Shown here one piece after another: positions 52,880 to 61,203 of a stretch of 64,000 bases of DNA (positions are counted from its first letter, which is position 1; every line of letters starts with the position of its first letter). Position numbers and translations under genes: made by a program. This DNA comes from QHXW01 sp963752965 (lineage in GTDB: Bacteria > Acidobacteriota > Terriglobia > Bryobacterales > Bryobacteraceae). The stretch lies in NCBI GenBank assembly GCA_963752965.1, contig CAVWAJ010000014.1, forward strand, positions 124,001-188,000, read 5' to 3'. The notes under the pieces are model-generated. The model ran no database searches. It saw only the letters and a program-made list of their open reading frames with translations, and was not told the DNA's origin.

Positions 52880-52929
52880 ATGTCCGAAAACACCCTCTGC
52901 CAAGACCTTGAAAGTGAGGGGGTATTTTC
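52880..52929 (+). promoter_or_regulatory. Conserved leader, copy C
   Basis: Reads ATGTCCGAAAACACCCTCTG, CCAAGACCTTGAAAGTGAGG, GGGTATTTTC up to ATGCCACAACGCA. The inner stem CAAG-AC-CTTG is perfect, and CCCTC/GAGGG forms the outer stem. Confidence 0.7.
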
Positions 52930-53010
52930 ATGCCACAACGCACCGTCCGATTTTCCGGGGCGAAGGTGCTCCAGAAGTGGCGGGTTAGTAGGCCTGGAGC
53001 CAAGTCGTGA
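52930..53010 (+). CDS. 26-residue MobC-like N-terminal peptide coupled to relaxase
   Basis: ATG behind leader C. The peptide starts MPQRTVRFSGAKVLQKWRVS, like the first residues of the MobC remnant at 51596, and ends SRPGAKS. Its stop overlaps the GTG start of the relaxase gene (GTGA). It looks like a MobC gene reduced to its first beta strand, possibly kept because it couples translation of the relaxase. Confidence 0.45.
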   Translation: MPQRTVRFSGAKVLQKWRVSRPGAKS

Positions 53011-54422
53011 GTGACAGGAAACCAAAGGGGTTCCGGCTTAGTCCCCGGAAGACGCGCGGTCGACAAGCCAGGTCACCCAGAGCTTGGAGCTCTACCTACC
53101 TCCTGATTCTTCGCTATGTCCGAGAACTGCGTGCACAACAGCGCAAGCCGCGGACGCGGCGTCCGGTTCCTTCTCGCCCGTACAATCAGCGGTGCGCCGT
53201 TCGCGTCATGTACGCGAAGAATGCCACGCGTGGGCAGTGGAGGGCACACGGACGCTACATCGCCCGCGAGAGTGCTAGCCAAGGTCGCGCGGTTGAGGCC
53301 GGGTTTGACGCCAAAGAGCGAGGGATCAATATTGCCACTCGTCTGGACCAGTGGCAGTCGGCCGGCGATGAACGCATGTGGAAGGTCATCGTGTCGCCGG
53401 AGTTCGGAGACAAGATCGACCTGACGCAACTGACCCGCGACTTGATGCAGCGTATGACGCGGGATCTCGATACGCGCCTCGAATGGGTTGCCGTGTCGCA
53501 CTTCAATACCGATAACCCACACGTTCATATTGCACTTCGCGGCGTTCGCGAGAACGGAAAATCTTTCCGCCTCGAACGCGATTACATCAAGCACGGCATT
53601 CGGAGCATTGCTGAGGATCTGTGTACCCGGCAGCTTGGGTGTCGCACGCAACGGGATATCGCCGAAGCCCAGCGCCGCGAGGTAACGCAGCATAGGTTCA
53701 CGTCGCTGGACCGGTCCATTGCTCGGGACAAGCCAGCAGATAGCCAGTCCTCGCACTTCACTGTTAGCCGGAATCCGGAGCCGCGAAACCAGTACGCAGT
53801 CGCGCGACTGAGGACGCTGGAGAGCATGGGACTGGCCGAAGCCGCTGGGCTCGACCAATGGCTGCTGCGCCAAGATTTCGAAACCGCCCTGCGGGCGATG
53901 CAGCGCCTCGGGGATCGGCAGAAGATCCTCGCCGCTCACGGCGTGCCCGTATCGGATACGCGACTGCCGCTGGTCATGTTCGATCTCCGCAATTGCACAA
54001 CACTCGAAGGCAGAATACTGGTGCACGGCGAGGATGAGGGGACCGGCCGCAGCTTCATGATGCTGGAGGGCACTGACGCCAAGGTGCACTGCATCTATCA
54101 CACCCCGCAAATGTCAGAGGCACGCGGTCGCGGCGGCCTGCGAGCAAACAGGTTCGTGCGGCTGCGGAAGTTGTTCGAGAACGGACAGCCACTGCTTGAG
54201 ATCGACGAGCTGGGACATTGTGAAAAGGTTCTGAACGACGAACGCCATCTCGAAGAGACCGGGCGCTTTCGAATCCAAAGTGGAATGGCCGCAGTTGAGG
54301 ATGGATGGGGCGGCTGGCTCGGTCGATATCAGGTGGCCCTTCGGAGGGCGGCGGCGACTCCAATGCACGAGCACGACCTTCACGGACGCGTGCGAGAACC
54401 GGATCGTGGTCGAAGCCGTTGA
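53007..54422 (+). CDS. MobA/VirD2-type relaxase
   Basis: A 471-residue protein from GTG 53007. The HUH histidine motif is clear: WVAVSHFNTDNPHVHIALRG (about residues 159-178), matching HxDxxxPHxH of relaxases. The motif I tyrosine may be in RAHGRYIARES (about 83-93). The C-terminal half includes FMMLEGTDAKVHCIYHTPQM and resembles the extended domain of Ti/DUF3363-type relaxases. It nicks the transfer origin and leads the strand into a recipient with a helper conjugation system; no type IV secretion genes are in the window. The first 60 residues are arginine-rich. Confidence 0.85.
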   Translation: MSDRKPKGFRLSPRKTRGRQARSPRAWSSTYLLILRYVRELRAQQRKPRTRRPVPSRPYNQRCAVRVMYAKNATRGQWRAHGRYIARESASQGRAVEAGFDAKERGINIATRLDQWQSAGDERMWKVIVSPEFGDKIDLTQLTRDLMQRMTRDLDTRLEWVAVSHFNTDNPHVHIALRGVRENGKSFRLERDYIKHGIRSIAEDLCTRQLGCRTQRDIAEAQRREVTQHRFTSLDRSIARDKPADSQSSHFTVSRNPEPRNQYAVARLRTLESMGLAEAAGLDQWLLRQDFETALRAMQRLGDRQKILAAHGVPVSDTRLPLVMFDLRNCTTLEGRILVHGEDEGTGRSFMMLEGTDAKVHCIYHTPQMSEARGRGGLRANRFVRLRKLFENGQPLLEIDELGHCEKVLNDERHLEETGRFRIQSGMAAVEDGWGGWLGRYQVALRRAAATPMHEHDLHGRVREPDRGRSR

Positions 54423-54540
54423 GAACCGTGGCGGCCGACGATTTTTCTCGTAGCAGGTGGGACACACCGCGGCAGTCGAGGACAAGAACCACCGGCAACT
54501 ACCACGCGGTGGGCCACGGGTTAGGCATGGGGGTGGAGTG

Positions 54541-54849
54541 ATGAACTCAGCAGGCAGACTAAGCATTGAACGTCGGCCGCAGGTTCCGCTGCAGCGGACC
54601 ATATTCAGTCAAAACAACGCGACTGAGCCGACCGACCATGAGACGGACATTTTGGACATGAAGGGAGCGGCGGAGCTTCTGCACTTCACTCCGAGCTTTC
54701 TTTCAAAAATCATCAACGGCAAGGTGGCCGGAACGCCGCCGATTCCTCATATACGGGTTGGCCGCAGCCGACGGTTCAGACGCGAGAGCGTGCTGAAGTG
54801 GCTCGAAGATCGGGAAATCGGTAGCCAAGGGGATTCGCGTCAGTGCTAA
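54541..54849 (+). CDS. Excisionase-type helix-turn-helix protein (unit 2)
   Basis: A 102-residue protein. The domain from about residue 38 reads LDMKGAAELLHFTPSFLSKI, then TPPIPHIRVGRSRRFRRESV, LKWLEDR, an HTH_17/excisionase fold. It corresponds to the unit 1 gene at 45345 and lies directly before the integrase gene of unit 2. The start at 54541 has GGAG close by. Because that integrase is interrupted, excision of this unit probably cannot occur without help from another integrase. Confidence 0.8.
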   Translation: MNSAGRLSIERRPQVPLQRTIFSQNNATEPTDHETDILDMKGAAELLHFTPSFLSKIINGKVAGTPPIPHIRVGRSRRFRRESVLKWLEDREIGSQGDSRQC

Positions 54850-55317
54850 TATCGAACCACCCAGAGTTCACGCCTGCGCCTCAGGAGAAAATTATGAGAC
54901 GCAGAAGATTTCAGAAAGGAAGCCTCCAATTGCGGAGGCATGGAAAACGAAAAGCATGGGTAGTTCAGTATTACGACAGCGACGGGCACCACCGCTACAA
55001 AACCCTGGGCGCCGGCACATTGAGCAAGAGCCGTGCGTCCGAGTTGTGCACGAAGTTTATGCAAAGCGTCAACGGTTGCGAACCACAAGAGGGGGAAACC
55101 ATCAGGCCGCCACTGCTCTCCGAGTTCATCAGCCGGGTCTTCCTACCGTTCCAGCGGGGCAAATGGAAGTCCAGCACGGCCGGGACCTCGGAACATCGGA
55201 TCAAGAGTCATGTCGTCAACGATCTCGGCAGCGTAGCTACCACGAAGTTCACACCGCGATTGCTGCAGGCCTACGTACAGCAAAAGTTCGAGGCTGGGCT
55301 GTCATACAGTATGGTCC

Positions 55318-55320
55318 AGC
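55318..55320. repeat. IS3 copy A target duplication (AGC), left
   Basis: AGC precedes the element end TGGACTGGTCCCC; the same three bases follow the other end at 56895-56897, and the integrase frame is restored when one copy is removed. Confidence 0.75.
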
Positions 55321-55386
55321 TGGACTGGTCCCCATTTTTGAGACAAACAGTTAAGACTCATTTTTCATTGAATGGAGAATTGAGTC

Positions 55387-55731
55387 ATGGGATTGTCACG
55401 CAGGCAGTTCACGCAGGAGTTTAAGCTGGCCGCCGTCCGGCGGCTGGAACAAGGGGTATCAATTGCCGAGGTGGCGCGCGGGCTGGAAGTGAACCCGAAC
55501 GTGCTGCACCGATGGCGCCGGGAGTTCCGCCAGGGTCCGGGCAACGCATTTCCAGGTAATGGAAAACAGCGCTGGTCCGAAGGCCGGGTGGCGGAACTGG
55601 AACGGAAGGTCGGCCAGCAGGCGCTGGAAATCGATTTTTTGAAGGGGTGCTTGCAGCACATCGAGGAACAGCGGATGTTGCAGGCACTGGCTGGGAATCC
55701 GCGGTCTTCCGGAAGGTCAAAGAAGAAGTGA
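55387..55731 (+). CDS. IS3 OrfA (helix-turn-helix subunit), copy A
   Basis: A 114-residue protein. The IS3/IS911-type helix-turn-helix is seen in RRQFTQEFKLAAVRRLEQGV, SIAEVARGLEVNPNVLHRWR. A leucine-heptad region follows (VAELERKVGQQALEIDFLKG). OrfA binds the ends and, after a -1 frameshift near its end, is fused to OrfB. The overlap is 85 bases; the A-rich AAAGAAGAAG near 55719 is a possible slip site, though not a canonical A6G. Confidence 0.9.
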   Translation: MGLSRRQFTQEFKLAAVRRLEQGVSIAEVARGLEVNPNVLHRWRREFRQGPGNAFPGNGKQRWSEGRVAELERKVGQQALEIDFLKGCLQHIEEQRMLQALAGNPRSSGRSKKK

Positions 55732-56579
55732 GGGCCAGCGGCGGACTGACGATCAAGCGGATGGTGAAACTGGCCCGGGTGAGCCGGGCCAGCTACTATC
55801 GCTTCGACGAGAATGGGAAATCGGGCTCCGATTCCGATATGGATCTGCGCGACGCGATCCAGCGGGTGGCGCTGGAATGGCCCAGTTACGGACGTCGGCG
55901 CATCACCCGCGAGTTGCATCGGCGCGGGCGGGCGGTGAACTGGAAACGTGTGTACCGGCTGATGGGTGAGGACAATCTACTCTGTGTGCGGAAGCGGAGG
56001 TTCGTCGTGACGACCGATTCCAATCATGGGCGGAAGGTCTACCCGAACCTGGCGCGGCAGATGGTGCTGACCGATGTCGATCAGCTCTGGCGCGCCGATA
56101 TCACCTACATCAGGCTTCGCGAAGAGTTCGTGTTTCTGGCTGTCGTTCTGGACGCTTACTCGCGCCGCGTGATCGGCTGGGCGCTGGACCGGACGCTCGA
56201 AGATGAACTGACGCTGAGCGCACTGCGCATGGCCTTGTCACGGCGGGTAGTCGAACCGGGTCTGGTGCATCATTCCGATCGCGGCTCGCAATACGCCAGC
56301 GGCGACTACACCGGACTTCTCAAAGAGAACGGTGTTCAGATCAGCATGTCGCGCAAGGGTAATCCGTGGGATAACGCGGCCTGCGAATCATTCATGAAAA
56401 CCCTGAAATATGAGGAGGTTCACCGCAACGAATACCGGGATCTGACCGAAGCGCGGTGCGAAATCGGCACGTTTCTGGAGAAGGTCTACAACCAAAAGCG
56501 TCTTCACTCCGCTCTCGGTTACTTGCCGCCGGCGGAGTTCGAAGACAAGCTCCGAGCGGCTGCGGGAGCGCAGGCATGA
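55647..56579 (+). CDS. IS3 OrfB (DDE transposase subunit), copy A
   Basis: A 310-residue frame. The HTH_21-type region (WPSYGRRRITRELHRRGRAV) and the integrase core with DDE residues LWRADITYIRL, VHHSDRGSQYASG and WDNAACESFMKTLKYEEV are all present, followed by YNQKRLHSALGYLPPAEFED. It should be made mainly as the OrfAB fusion. Its reading frame is -1 relative to OrfA. The predicted protein is identical to copy B. Confidence 0.93.
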   Translation: MLAAHRGTADVAGTGWESAVFRKVKEEVRASGGLTIKRMVKLARVSRASYYRFDENGKSGSDSDMDLRDAIQRVALEWPSYGRRRITRELHRRGRAVNWKRVYRLMGEDNLLCVRKRRFVVTTDSNHGRKVYPNLARQMVLTDVDQLWRADITYIRLREEFVFLAVVLDAYSRRVIGWALDRTLEDELTLSALRMALSRRVVEPGLVHHSDRGSQYASGDYTGLLKENGVQISMSRKGNPWDNAACESFMKTLKYEEVHRNEYRDLTEARCEIGTFLEKVYNQKRLHSALGYLPPAEFEDKLRAAAGAQA

Positions 56580-57591
56580 AACTGACCGTGCGTTTTCTCA
56601 GGCATGGCGGAATCTGTCGGCCGATGTGTTCCTACTTCAAAAGCCTGGACCGAAGTACCGCTTTCCGGCCGGGGTCGGCCCAGACTGTTAAGGACGCACC
56701 GGAAGTTCTACGCCCTACTCATCGTCGCGACGAGTTCCGACCGGCTATTCCTCAGCGGGGTGCTCGCCAGCAGAGCCCGCCTCCGCTTCACCGGCACGCC
56801 CATCCTAAATCCGTTCCGGGATCGGCCACAATGAATTTACAGCGAACGGTCAACAGTGTCTTAACTGTTTGTCTCAGCCCAGGGGACCACCCCAAGCATC
56901 TCAGGTTCGACCTGAAGGCAATCTTCCGACTGGCAGTTGCAGAAGGCATGCTGTCCGTCAATCCGACTCTCTCTCTTTACAAGCCGCAGGGTCTGGAGAA
57001 GCCAACAGGACGAGCAATGACCGGGGCTCAGGTTGCGATCGCCATCGATGCTGTCGAGTTTAGGGAAAAAGTGATACTCGGGCTAGCAATCTTCGGTGGT
57101 TTTCGCCCAGGCGAAATCTTTGGGCTTCAGAGGAAGCACGTCGCAAATGGTGCCGGTGCAATCGGGGTACAGCAGCGAGTCTACCGCGGCGAGTTGGATG
57201 ATCCTAAGACTGATTCGTCGATACGTACGGCCGCTGTGCCGCCGAAAACGGCCGCGCTGCTCCGCCATTGGTTGGAGATGGCGGTCCCAAGCGATCCGGA
57301 AGCATTTGTGTTTGCGGGGGAAACTGGAAAGCCTCTCTGGAGGGACGGTGTGCTGACGGACCACATCAAGCCGAAATTGAAGCCTTACGGACTGGAGTGG
57401 GTGGATTTCCAAGTCATGCGGCGGACTCATGCAAGTTTGAGCCACGAAGCGGGCATCGATCCTAAGGTGCAGGCGGACCAGCGGGGCCATGGACTCGGTG
57501 TTGCGATGGAGGTCTACACGAAGACGACGACGGAGGCGCGGGCGGCAGCCGCCCGGCAGCTCGAAGAGTCAGTCTTGGTGAACTGAATGCT

Positions 57592-57611
57592 TAATGTAGT
57601 GCAATGTAGTG
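57592..57611. repeat. TAATGTAGTGCAATGTAGTG element, copy 2
   Basis: Matches 47081-47101 with one A missing. Here it lies between the integrase stop and the attachment site; in copy 1 it lies on the other side of the attachment site. Confidence 0.45.
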
Positions 57612-57644
57612 GAAGATTTTCGATGGCTTCTAAGTTATTGATTT

Positions 57645-57689
<45 letters not shown>

Positions 57690-58055
57690 TCTGTAAGATT
57701 ACTGTGTCTAGAACACTTACGCGTCTCTGACGCGCTTTTTCGACTCTACTCAAGTCTCGCCATATCAGTTATTCCCTGTTTTAACCTGCTAATCGAGGTA
57801 CGATCGAGGTACATTTCTTCGTTCGTCCGACCTTGTTTTGTGTTGCACTCCATGGCGAAAAATGACAATGGCCCGTGTGCTAGCGCGAGCCATCGACCCA
57901 CAGGTGCTCGAAAAAATGCCTTATCAAGCCCGCAAGCCCAGTGGAGTCAAATCGACAAAATCCGGGCAGCGGGTGCCTGCGAGCACAAGGCTGGCAACGG
58001 TATCGAGAGCGGGCTGGGAAGCCGCTTGGAGTGGCGTTACTGAAAGGACACCTGA
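57690..58055. other. Non-coding region right of the second att site
   Basis: Holds a spaced direct repeat ATCGAGGTAC (57792 and 57803). A frame reading MAKNDNGPCASASHRPTGAR (57852-58043) has no ribosome-binding site and no family. Probably the left end of a third accessory block. Confidence 0.4.
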
Positions 58056-58130
58056 TGTTCCCAGTCTTGTTCCCAGTCTTGTTCCCAGTCCATCCCCTGG
58101 GGTTTCATCGTGTTCCCAGTGTTCCCTGTG
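58056..58130. repeat. GTTCCCAGT repeat cluster, left arm
   Basis: Three 12-bp units of the form TGTTCCCAGTCT start at 58056, 58068 and 58080. TGTTCCCAGTGTTCCCT lies at 58111-58127. The last sequence is exactly inverted at 59632-59648. The IS256-family copy B separates the two arms. Confidence 0.75.
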
Positions 58131-58138
58131 TTTCGAAC
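58131..58138. repeat. Target-site duplication of IS256-family copy B, left
   Basis: TTTCGAAC precedes GAGAATGCCC; the same eight bases follow the element at 59584-59591. Confidence 0.9.
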
Positions 58139-59583
58139 GAGAATGCCCGGATCTCCGTTGAAAGTTAGCGACCCTCGACCCTCATAGGCTACGCGACGGC
58201 AGTTCGCTTCGCAATCGGCTTCTGGGAAACCGCATTGGTCATGGCGGACAGGAGCACTGGAATCTGGCGATGGCCGATGACTTTGCGGAACTGCCGCTCG
58301 GCAACCAGCAATCCAGATCCAACCCAGCGCTCGATCTGATCGCCGGGCTGCCAGCGTTTCACGTTCCGGCAGACGGTTTCGACGATGGAGAAGGCAGATT
58401 CGATGACGTTGGTGCAGCTCAGTGTCCGGCGGAGTTGATCCGGTACCCGCAGCCGATGGACTGTGAGCGTCTCCTCCATGCCCTCTTCCAGGCTGCGCGC
58501 CGCGCTCGGATTGAGATCCATCAGTTCACGGTGCAATTTCTCCAAGGCGCGTTTGGCGTCGGAGTACTCCGACATGGCGTAGGCGTTCTGGAGTTTCTTT
58601 TTGATATCGCCTTTATGTTCGTCGGGCAAGTGATCCACGACGTTCCGTTTCTTATGGACCTGACAACGTTGGATGAAAGCCGCTTCCCCGGCATGGCGGC
58701 GCACCGCCGCGTGCAGCGCTTTGCCACCGTCCAGAATGTAAAGCCGCGGCGTCGAAAAGTCCAACCCTCGCTCCACCAACTCGCCCAACAGAGCGCTCAC
58801 CACGGTCGCGTTCTCCGTCGCCCCCTCGCGGATGCCCAGCACGGTCTTGGTTCCATCGCAGCCAATGCCAAGGGCTACGATCATCTGCCGGTCTTTGAAT
58901 GGAGTCCCGTCGATCAGCACCGCGCATAAGCGCAACTCGCCCAGCGGCCGCTCCATCAACTGTTTCACCTTCTCCCGGCTGGCTTCGATGAAGTTCTCAC
59001 TAACCGCCGACTTCTCGATTCCGTAGGCATTCTGGAAATCCTTCACCACGGCTCCGTAGTTGCGCGTCGAGAGTCCGCGCATCATCTTGTCCCACACGCT
59101 CGCTTGCATTGGCCCACTACGCTGAAACAATTCGTAGCTGCCTAAATGCTGTTCCCGTTTGTCAGCCGTGCGTAGGCGCGTTCTGCGGATCGGCACCTTC
59201 TGGCCGTCCACCACGCAATAACCATCTTCCTTGCCCCAACGCTGTGCCCTGCGCCCTTCGTGTTGCTGGTGGCGCTCACCGGCCAGCGACTTTACTTCCT
59301 CGTCCATCACCAGGTGCATCAGTTCCAGACCAGCCTGCCGCAGCAAGTTGCCCACGCCCTGCTGTAACAAGCCGACGATCTCGGCCAGCGGAAGGATCAT
59401 CTGCATGTTGGGATTCTGTTCGATGGCGATCCGGCGGAACTGCTGCACGGCCCGTTGTTGTTCTATCTGGTATCGTCTCTTCATAGCGACTCTCTCCTTT
59501 TTCTTGGCAGAAAAATCGACCCTCGGCCCATTATGGCCGGGGGTTTGAGAGTCGCTACTTTCTACGAACTATCGGGCATCCTC
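58139..59583 (-). mobile_element. IS256-family insertion sequence, copy B (1445 bp)
   Basis: Same length, ends and predicted protein as copy A but in the opposite orientation. The 8-bp duplication TTTCGAAC is perfect. It sits between the two inverted arms of a GGGAAC repeat cluster. Confidence 0.93.
58189..59484 (-). CDS. IS256-family (mutator-type) transposase, copy B
   Basis: Identical in predicted sequence to copy A (431 residues, with VLIDGTPFKDRQ, LYILDGGKALHAA and CTNVIESAFSIVE). Two identical copies with perfect target duplications indicate recent transposition. The inverted orientation relative to copy A would allow homologous recombination to flip the 22 kb between them. Confidence 0.93.
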   Translation of the reverse strand: MKRRYQIEQQRAVQQFRRIAIEQNPNMQMILPLAEIVGLLQQGVGNLLRQAGLELMHLVMDEEVKSLAGERHQQHEGRRAQRWGKEDGYCVVDGQKVPIRRTRLRTADKREQHLGSYELFQRSGPMQASVWDKMMRGLSTRNYGAVVKDFQNAYGIEKSAVSENFIEASREKVKQLMERPLGELRLCAVLIDGTPFKDRQMIVALGIGCDGTKTVLGIREGATENATVVSALLGELVERGLDFSTPRLYILDGGKALHAAVRRHAGEAAFIQRCQVHKKRNVVDHLPDEHKGDIKKKLQNAYAMSEYSDAKRALEKLHRELMDLNPSAARSLEEGMEETLTVHRLRVPDQLRRTLSCTNVIESAFSIVETVCRNVKRWQPGDQIERWVGSGLLVAERQFRKVIGHRQIPVLLSAMTNAVSQKPIAKRTAVA

Positions 59584-59591
59584 TTTCGAAC
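59584..59591. repeat. Target-site duplication of IS256-family copy B, right
   Basis: TTTCGAAC, identical to 58131-58138. Confidence 0.9.
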
Positions 59592-59631
59592 TCGCTATAT
59601 AGCCTGATTCTTGTACAAACTTCTCAGACAT

Positions 59632-59724
59632 AGGGAACACTGGGAACAGTGGGAACAAGGCTGTAATCACAATGGTTTGCCGCGGTCGTCACCAGGAACA
59701 GATTGGGAACTGGACTGGGAACAC
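59632..59724. repeat. ACTGGGAAC repeat cluster, right arm
   Basis: AGGGAACACTGGGAACA at 59632-59648 is the exact inverse of 58111-58127. Further copies follow: GTGGGAACA (59650), TTGGGAACTGG (59704) and CTGGGAACAC (59714). Without the IS the arms would be about 51 bases apart. Confidence 0.75.
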
Positions 59725-59749
59725 GATTCGTTTGGTCGAACGGCGATAG

Positions 59750-59830
59750 ACGTACCCCCGCATGCCACCGACTTCTTCGCCGTCGAGGTCTGGACCCGTA
59801 AAGGCTGGCAGAGTCTACACACAGCGTACA
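59750..59830 (+). pseudogene. Fragment of an integrase-core (DDE) protein
   Basis: The frame reads VPPHATDFFAVEVWTRKGWQ, resembling the catalytic-core start (ATDFFTVEVWT) of integrase-core proteins common in this group. The flanking sequence is unrelated, and the first catalytic aspartate (TDFF) is all that remains of the active site. Confidence 0.45.
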
Positions 59831-60538
59831 ACGTGCACAGGAACTATGCGTGGGTGTTGCTCAGCGTTCGTCGAGGTCAAACTTGGCTACACACATCTCA
59901 CCAGAAACCTTGCAGAGCATAGCGGATTCGGCCCGGTTCCGATTCGTAAATAAGAAAACTCACCAACGGGGTCAGATCCGTGCCGATAACGGCAGCGAAC
60001 CGCCACCAATGCCAGGGATCGGAAGAAAAACGGAGCCATGCTCTCCCACGGGCAGAAAGCACCAATGTATAAACGGCCTTAGCTTGCCGAATCCAATTTC
60101 ATTTTGACAAACGTGTCAAGTGGGCACTGGTTTCTGCCGCCAGAGACGTTCCCGCCAGGGACCGTCCGTTGCTCTCCCAAAAACTCCTGCTAACTGTGGC
60201 ACCTGGATGATATTGGCATGGCGGGCAAACCGCTCTTCTCAATTGGCGCGGCGCAGTTGGCTGCTGTTGGTTATTTCACCGTCACCGCGTGCATTCCGCA
60301 GCGGTGGCTAGCCTCGGCTGGCCCGCACCGTTATCGCCGAAATCAGTCAAAATATGAATTCGCCAGTGACACGCGGCAGACGCGGATGTTCAATGCAGAT
60401 GCCAATTTGGCTACGCACAGCCTCTGACCAGCAGCGTGCGCGGCGAAGTTTTGCGAAGGGCTGCCCCGATGTGGCAGAATCCAGATCAGATGCTTTAGAC
60501 TGCAAACCTGCGCGACAATTGAAACGGAAGGGCTGACG
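59831..60538. other. Gap before the second TA pair
   Basis: No gene recognised. TTGGCTACGCACAG at about 60405 recurs at about 61958, and a variant (TTGGCTACACACA) occurs at about 59883; these may be ends of degraded elements. Regulatory DNA of the TA pair should lie in the last 100 bases. Confidence 0.35.
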
Positions 60539-60790
60539 ATGACAATTACTCTGAGACCGGAACAAGAGCGCGTGATCCTGGAAGCGATTAATTCTGGGTT
60601 GGCACACAACCCCGATGAAGCTCTCGACCAAGCCCTCGATGCGCTTCGCGAGCGGTTGCCGGCGGCGGCCGGAACGCCAGATGAATCCGTGGCGGCCGCG
60701 GCCCGTCGACTGGCGACCTTTGGAAAGCGGCATGGGCTTTCGCTTGGCGGGTTGACGGTGAAGGAACTGCTCGACGAGAGCAGGCCTTGA
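60539..60790 (+). CDS. Antitoxin of a VapBC-type pair
   Basis: An 83-residue protein. The first part (MTITLRPEQERVILEAINSG, LAHNPDEALDQALDALRER) resembles ParD/CopG-like ribbon-helix-helix antitoxins, and the C-terminal part (LSLGGLTVKELLDESRP) would bind the toxin. Its stop overlaps the toxin start (TTGA). No ribosome-binding site stronger than AAGGG is visible. The assignment to antitoxin rests on the partner and size. Confidence 0.75.
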   Translation: MTITLRPEQERVILEAINSGLAHNPDEALDQALDALRERLPAAAGTPDESVAAAARRLATFGKRHGLSLGGLTVKELLDESRP

Positions 60791-61203
60791 GCCGGTTCGT
60801 TCTGGACGCCTCGGTCGTTCTTACCTGGTGCTTTCCTGATGAGGAGGCGCAGAAGGCCACGGAGATTTCAGAGCGGATTGCCGGCGGTGACAGAGTTGCC
60901 GTCCCCTCGTTCTGGCGCCACGAAATGCTGAATGCCCTTTTGATGGGCGAAAAACGGAAACGGCTGACCCCGGAGTTGACGAGGGCTTTCATCGAAGACC
61001 TTTATTGTTTGCCGGTGGACGTAGACGCACCAGCGGATTCAACGGTCGTCTTCACGGTGACACAGGCGCTTTGCCGCAAGCACGGCCTTACGGCGTACGA
61101 CGCGGCCTATCTTGAACTCGCTATGCGCACGGATCACCATCTGGCAACGGTCGACGATGCTCTGCGGCGCGCGGCCGGTGTCGAGAACGTAACGCTGCTC
61201 TGA
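60787..61203 (+). CDS. vapC: VapC-type PIN-domain toxin
   Basis: A 138-residue PIN protein starting at TTG 60787, overlapping the antitoxin stop. Active-site acids are seen in FVLDASVVLTWCFPDEEAQK (D6), WRHEMLNALLMGEKRKRL, and YDAAYLELAMRTDHHLATVD with the last aspartate at the end. This lineage (DASVxLxWxxPDE) differs from the toxin at 47511. The TTG start implies low translation relative to the antitoxin, as is common. The pair stands in accessory DNA between mobile elements. Confidence 0.88.
   Translation: MSRFVLDASVVLTWCFPDEEAQKATEISERIAGGDRVAVPSFWRHEMLNALLMGEKRKRLTPELTRAFIEDLYCLPVDVDAPADSTVVFTVTQALCRKHGLTAYDAAYLELAMRTDHHLATVDDALRRAAGVENVTLL

Larger units (their letters stand above)
55321..56894 (+). 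mobile_element. IS3-family insertion sequence, copy A (1574 bp)
   Basis: Inverted ends are TGGACTGGTCCCC at left and, read inward from the right, TGGGGTGGTCCCC. Both are followed by GAGACAAACAGTTAAGAC. Genes orfA and orfB overlap. The duplication AGC lies in the integrase gene. A second copy lies inverted from 62730 to the window end with identical spacing over 1271 bases. Confidence 0.92.
54894..57586 (+). pseudogene. Tyrosine-recombinase integrase (unit 2), split by an IS3-family element
   Basis: Part one is 54894-55320 (start MRRRRFQKGSLQLRR behind AGGAGA) and part two is 56898-57586. Removing the IS and one AGC copy restores the frame exactly: SYSMVQ joins HLRFDLKAIFRLAVAEG, giving 371 residues. 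At this point the unit 1 integrase reads FSVVDHLRWHLISIF. Box I arginine lies in IFGGFRPGEIFGLQ, box II in FQVMRRTHASLSHEAGIDPK and VQADQRGHGLGVAMEVYTKT. Apart from the insertion the gene looks sound. It ends 58 bases from the second tRNA-Gly fragment. Confidence 0.9.

Noticed and set aside
53007..54422. Complete conjugative element
   Set aside because: Only relaxase and accessory genes were found; no coupling protein or type IV secretion genes lie in the window, so the unit is at most mobilisable.
59940..60110. GGGGTCAGATCC near 59970 as a REP/RAYT-type element
   Set aside because: It is a short match only; no palindromic REP pair or Y1 transposase gene was found next to it.
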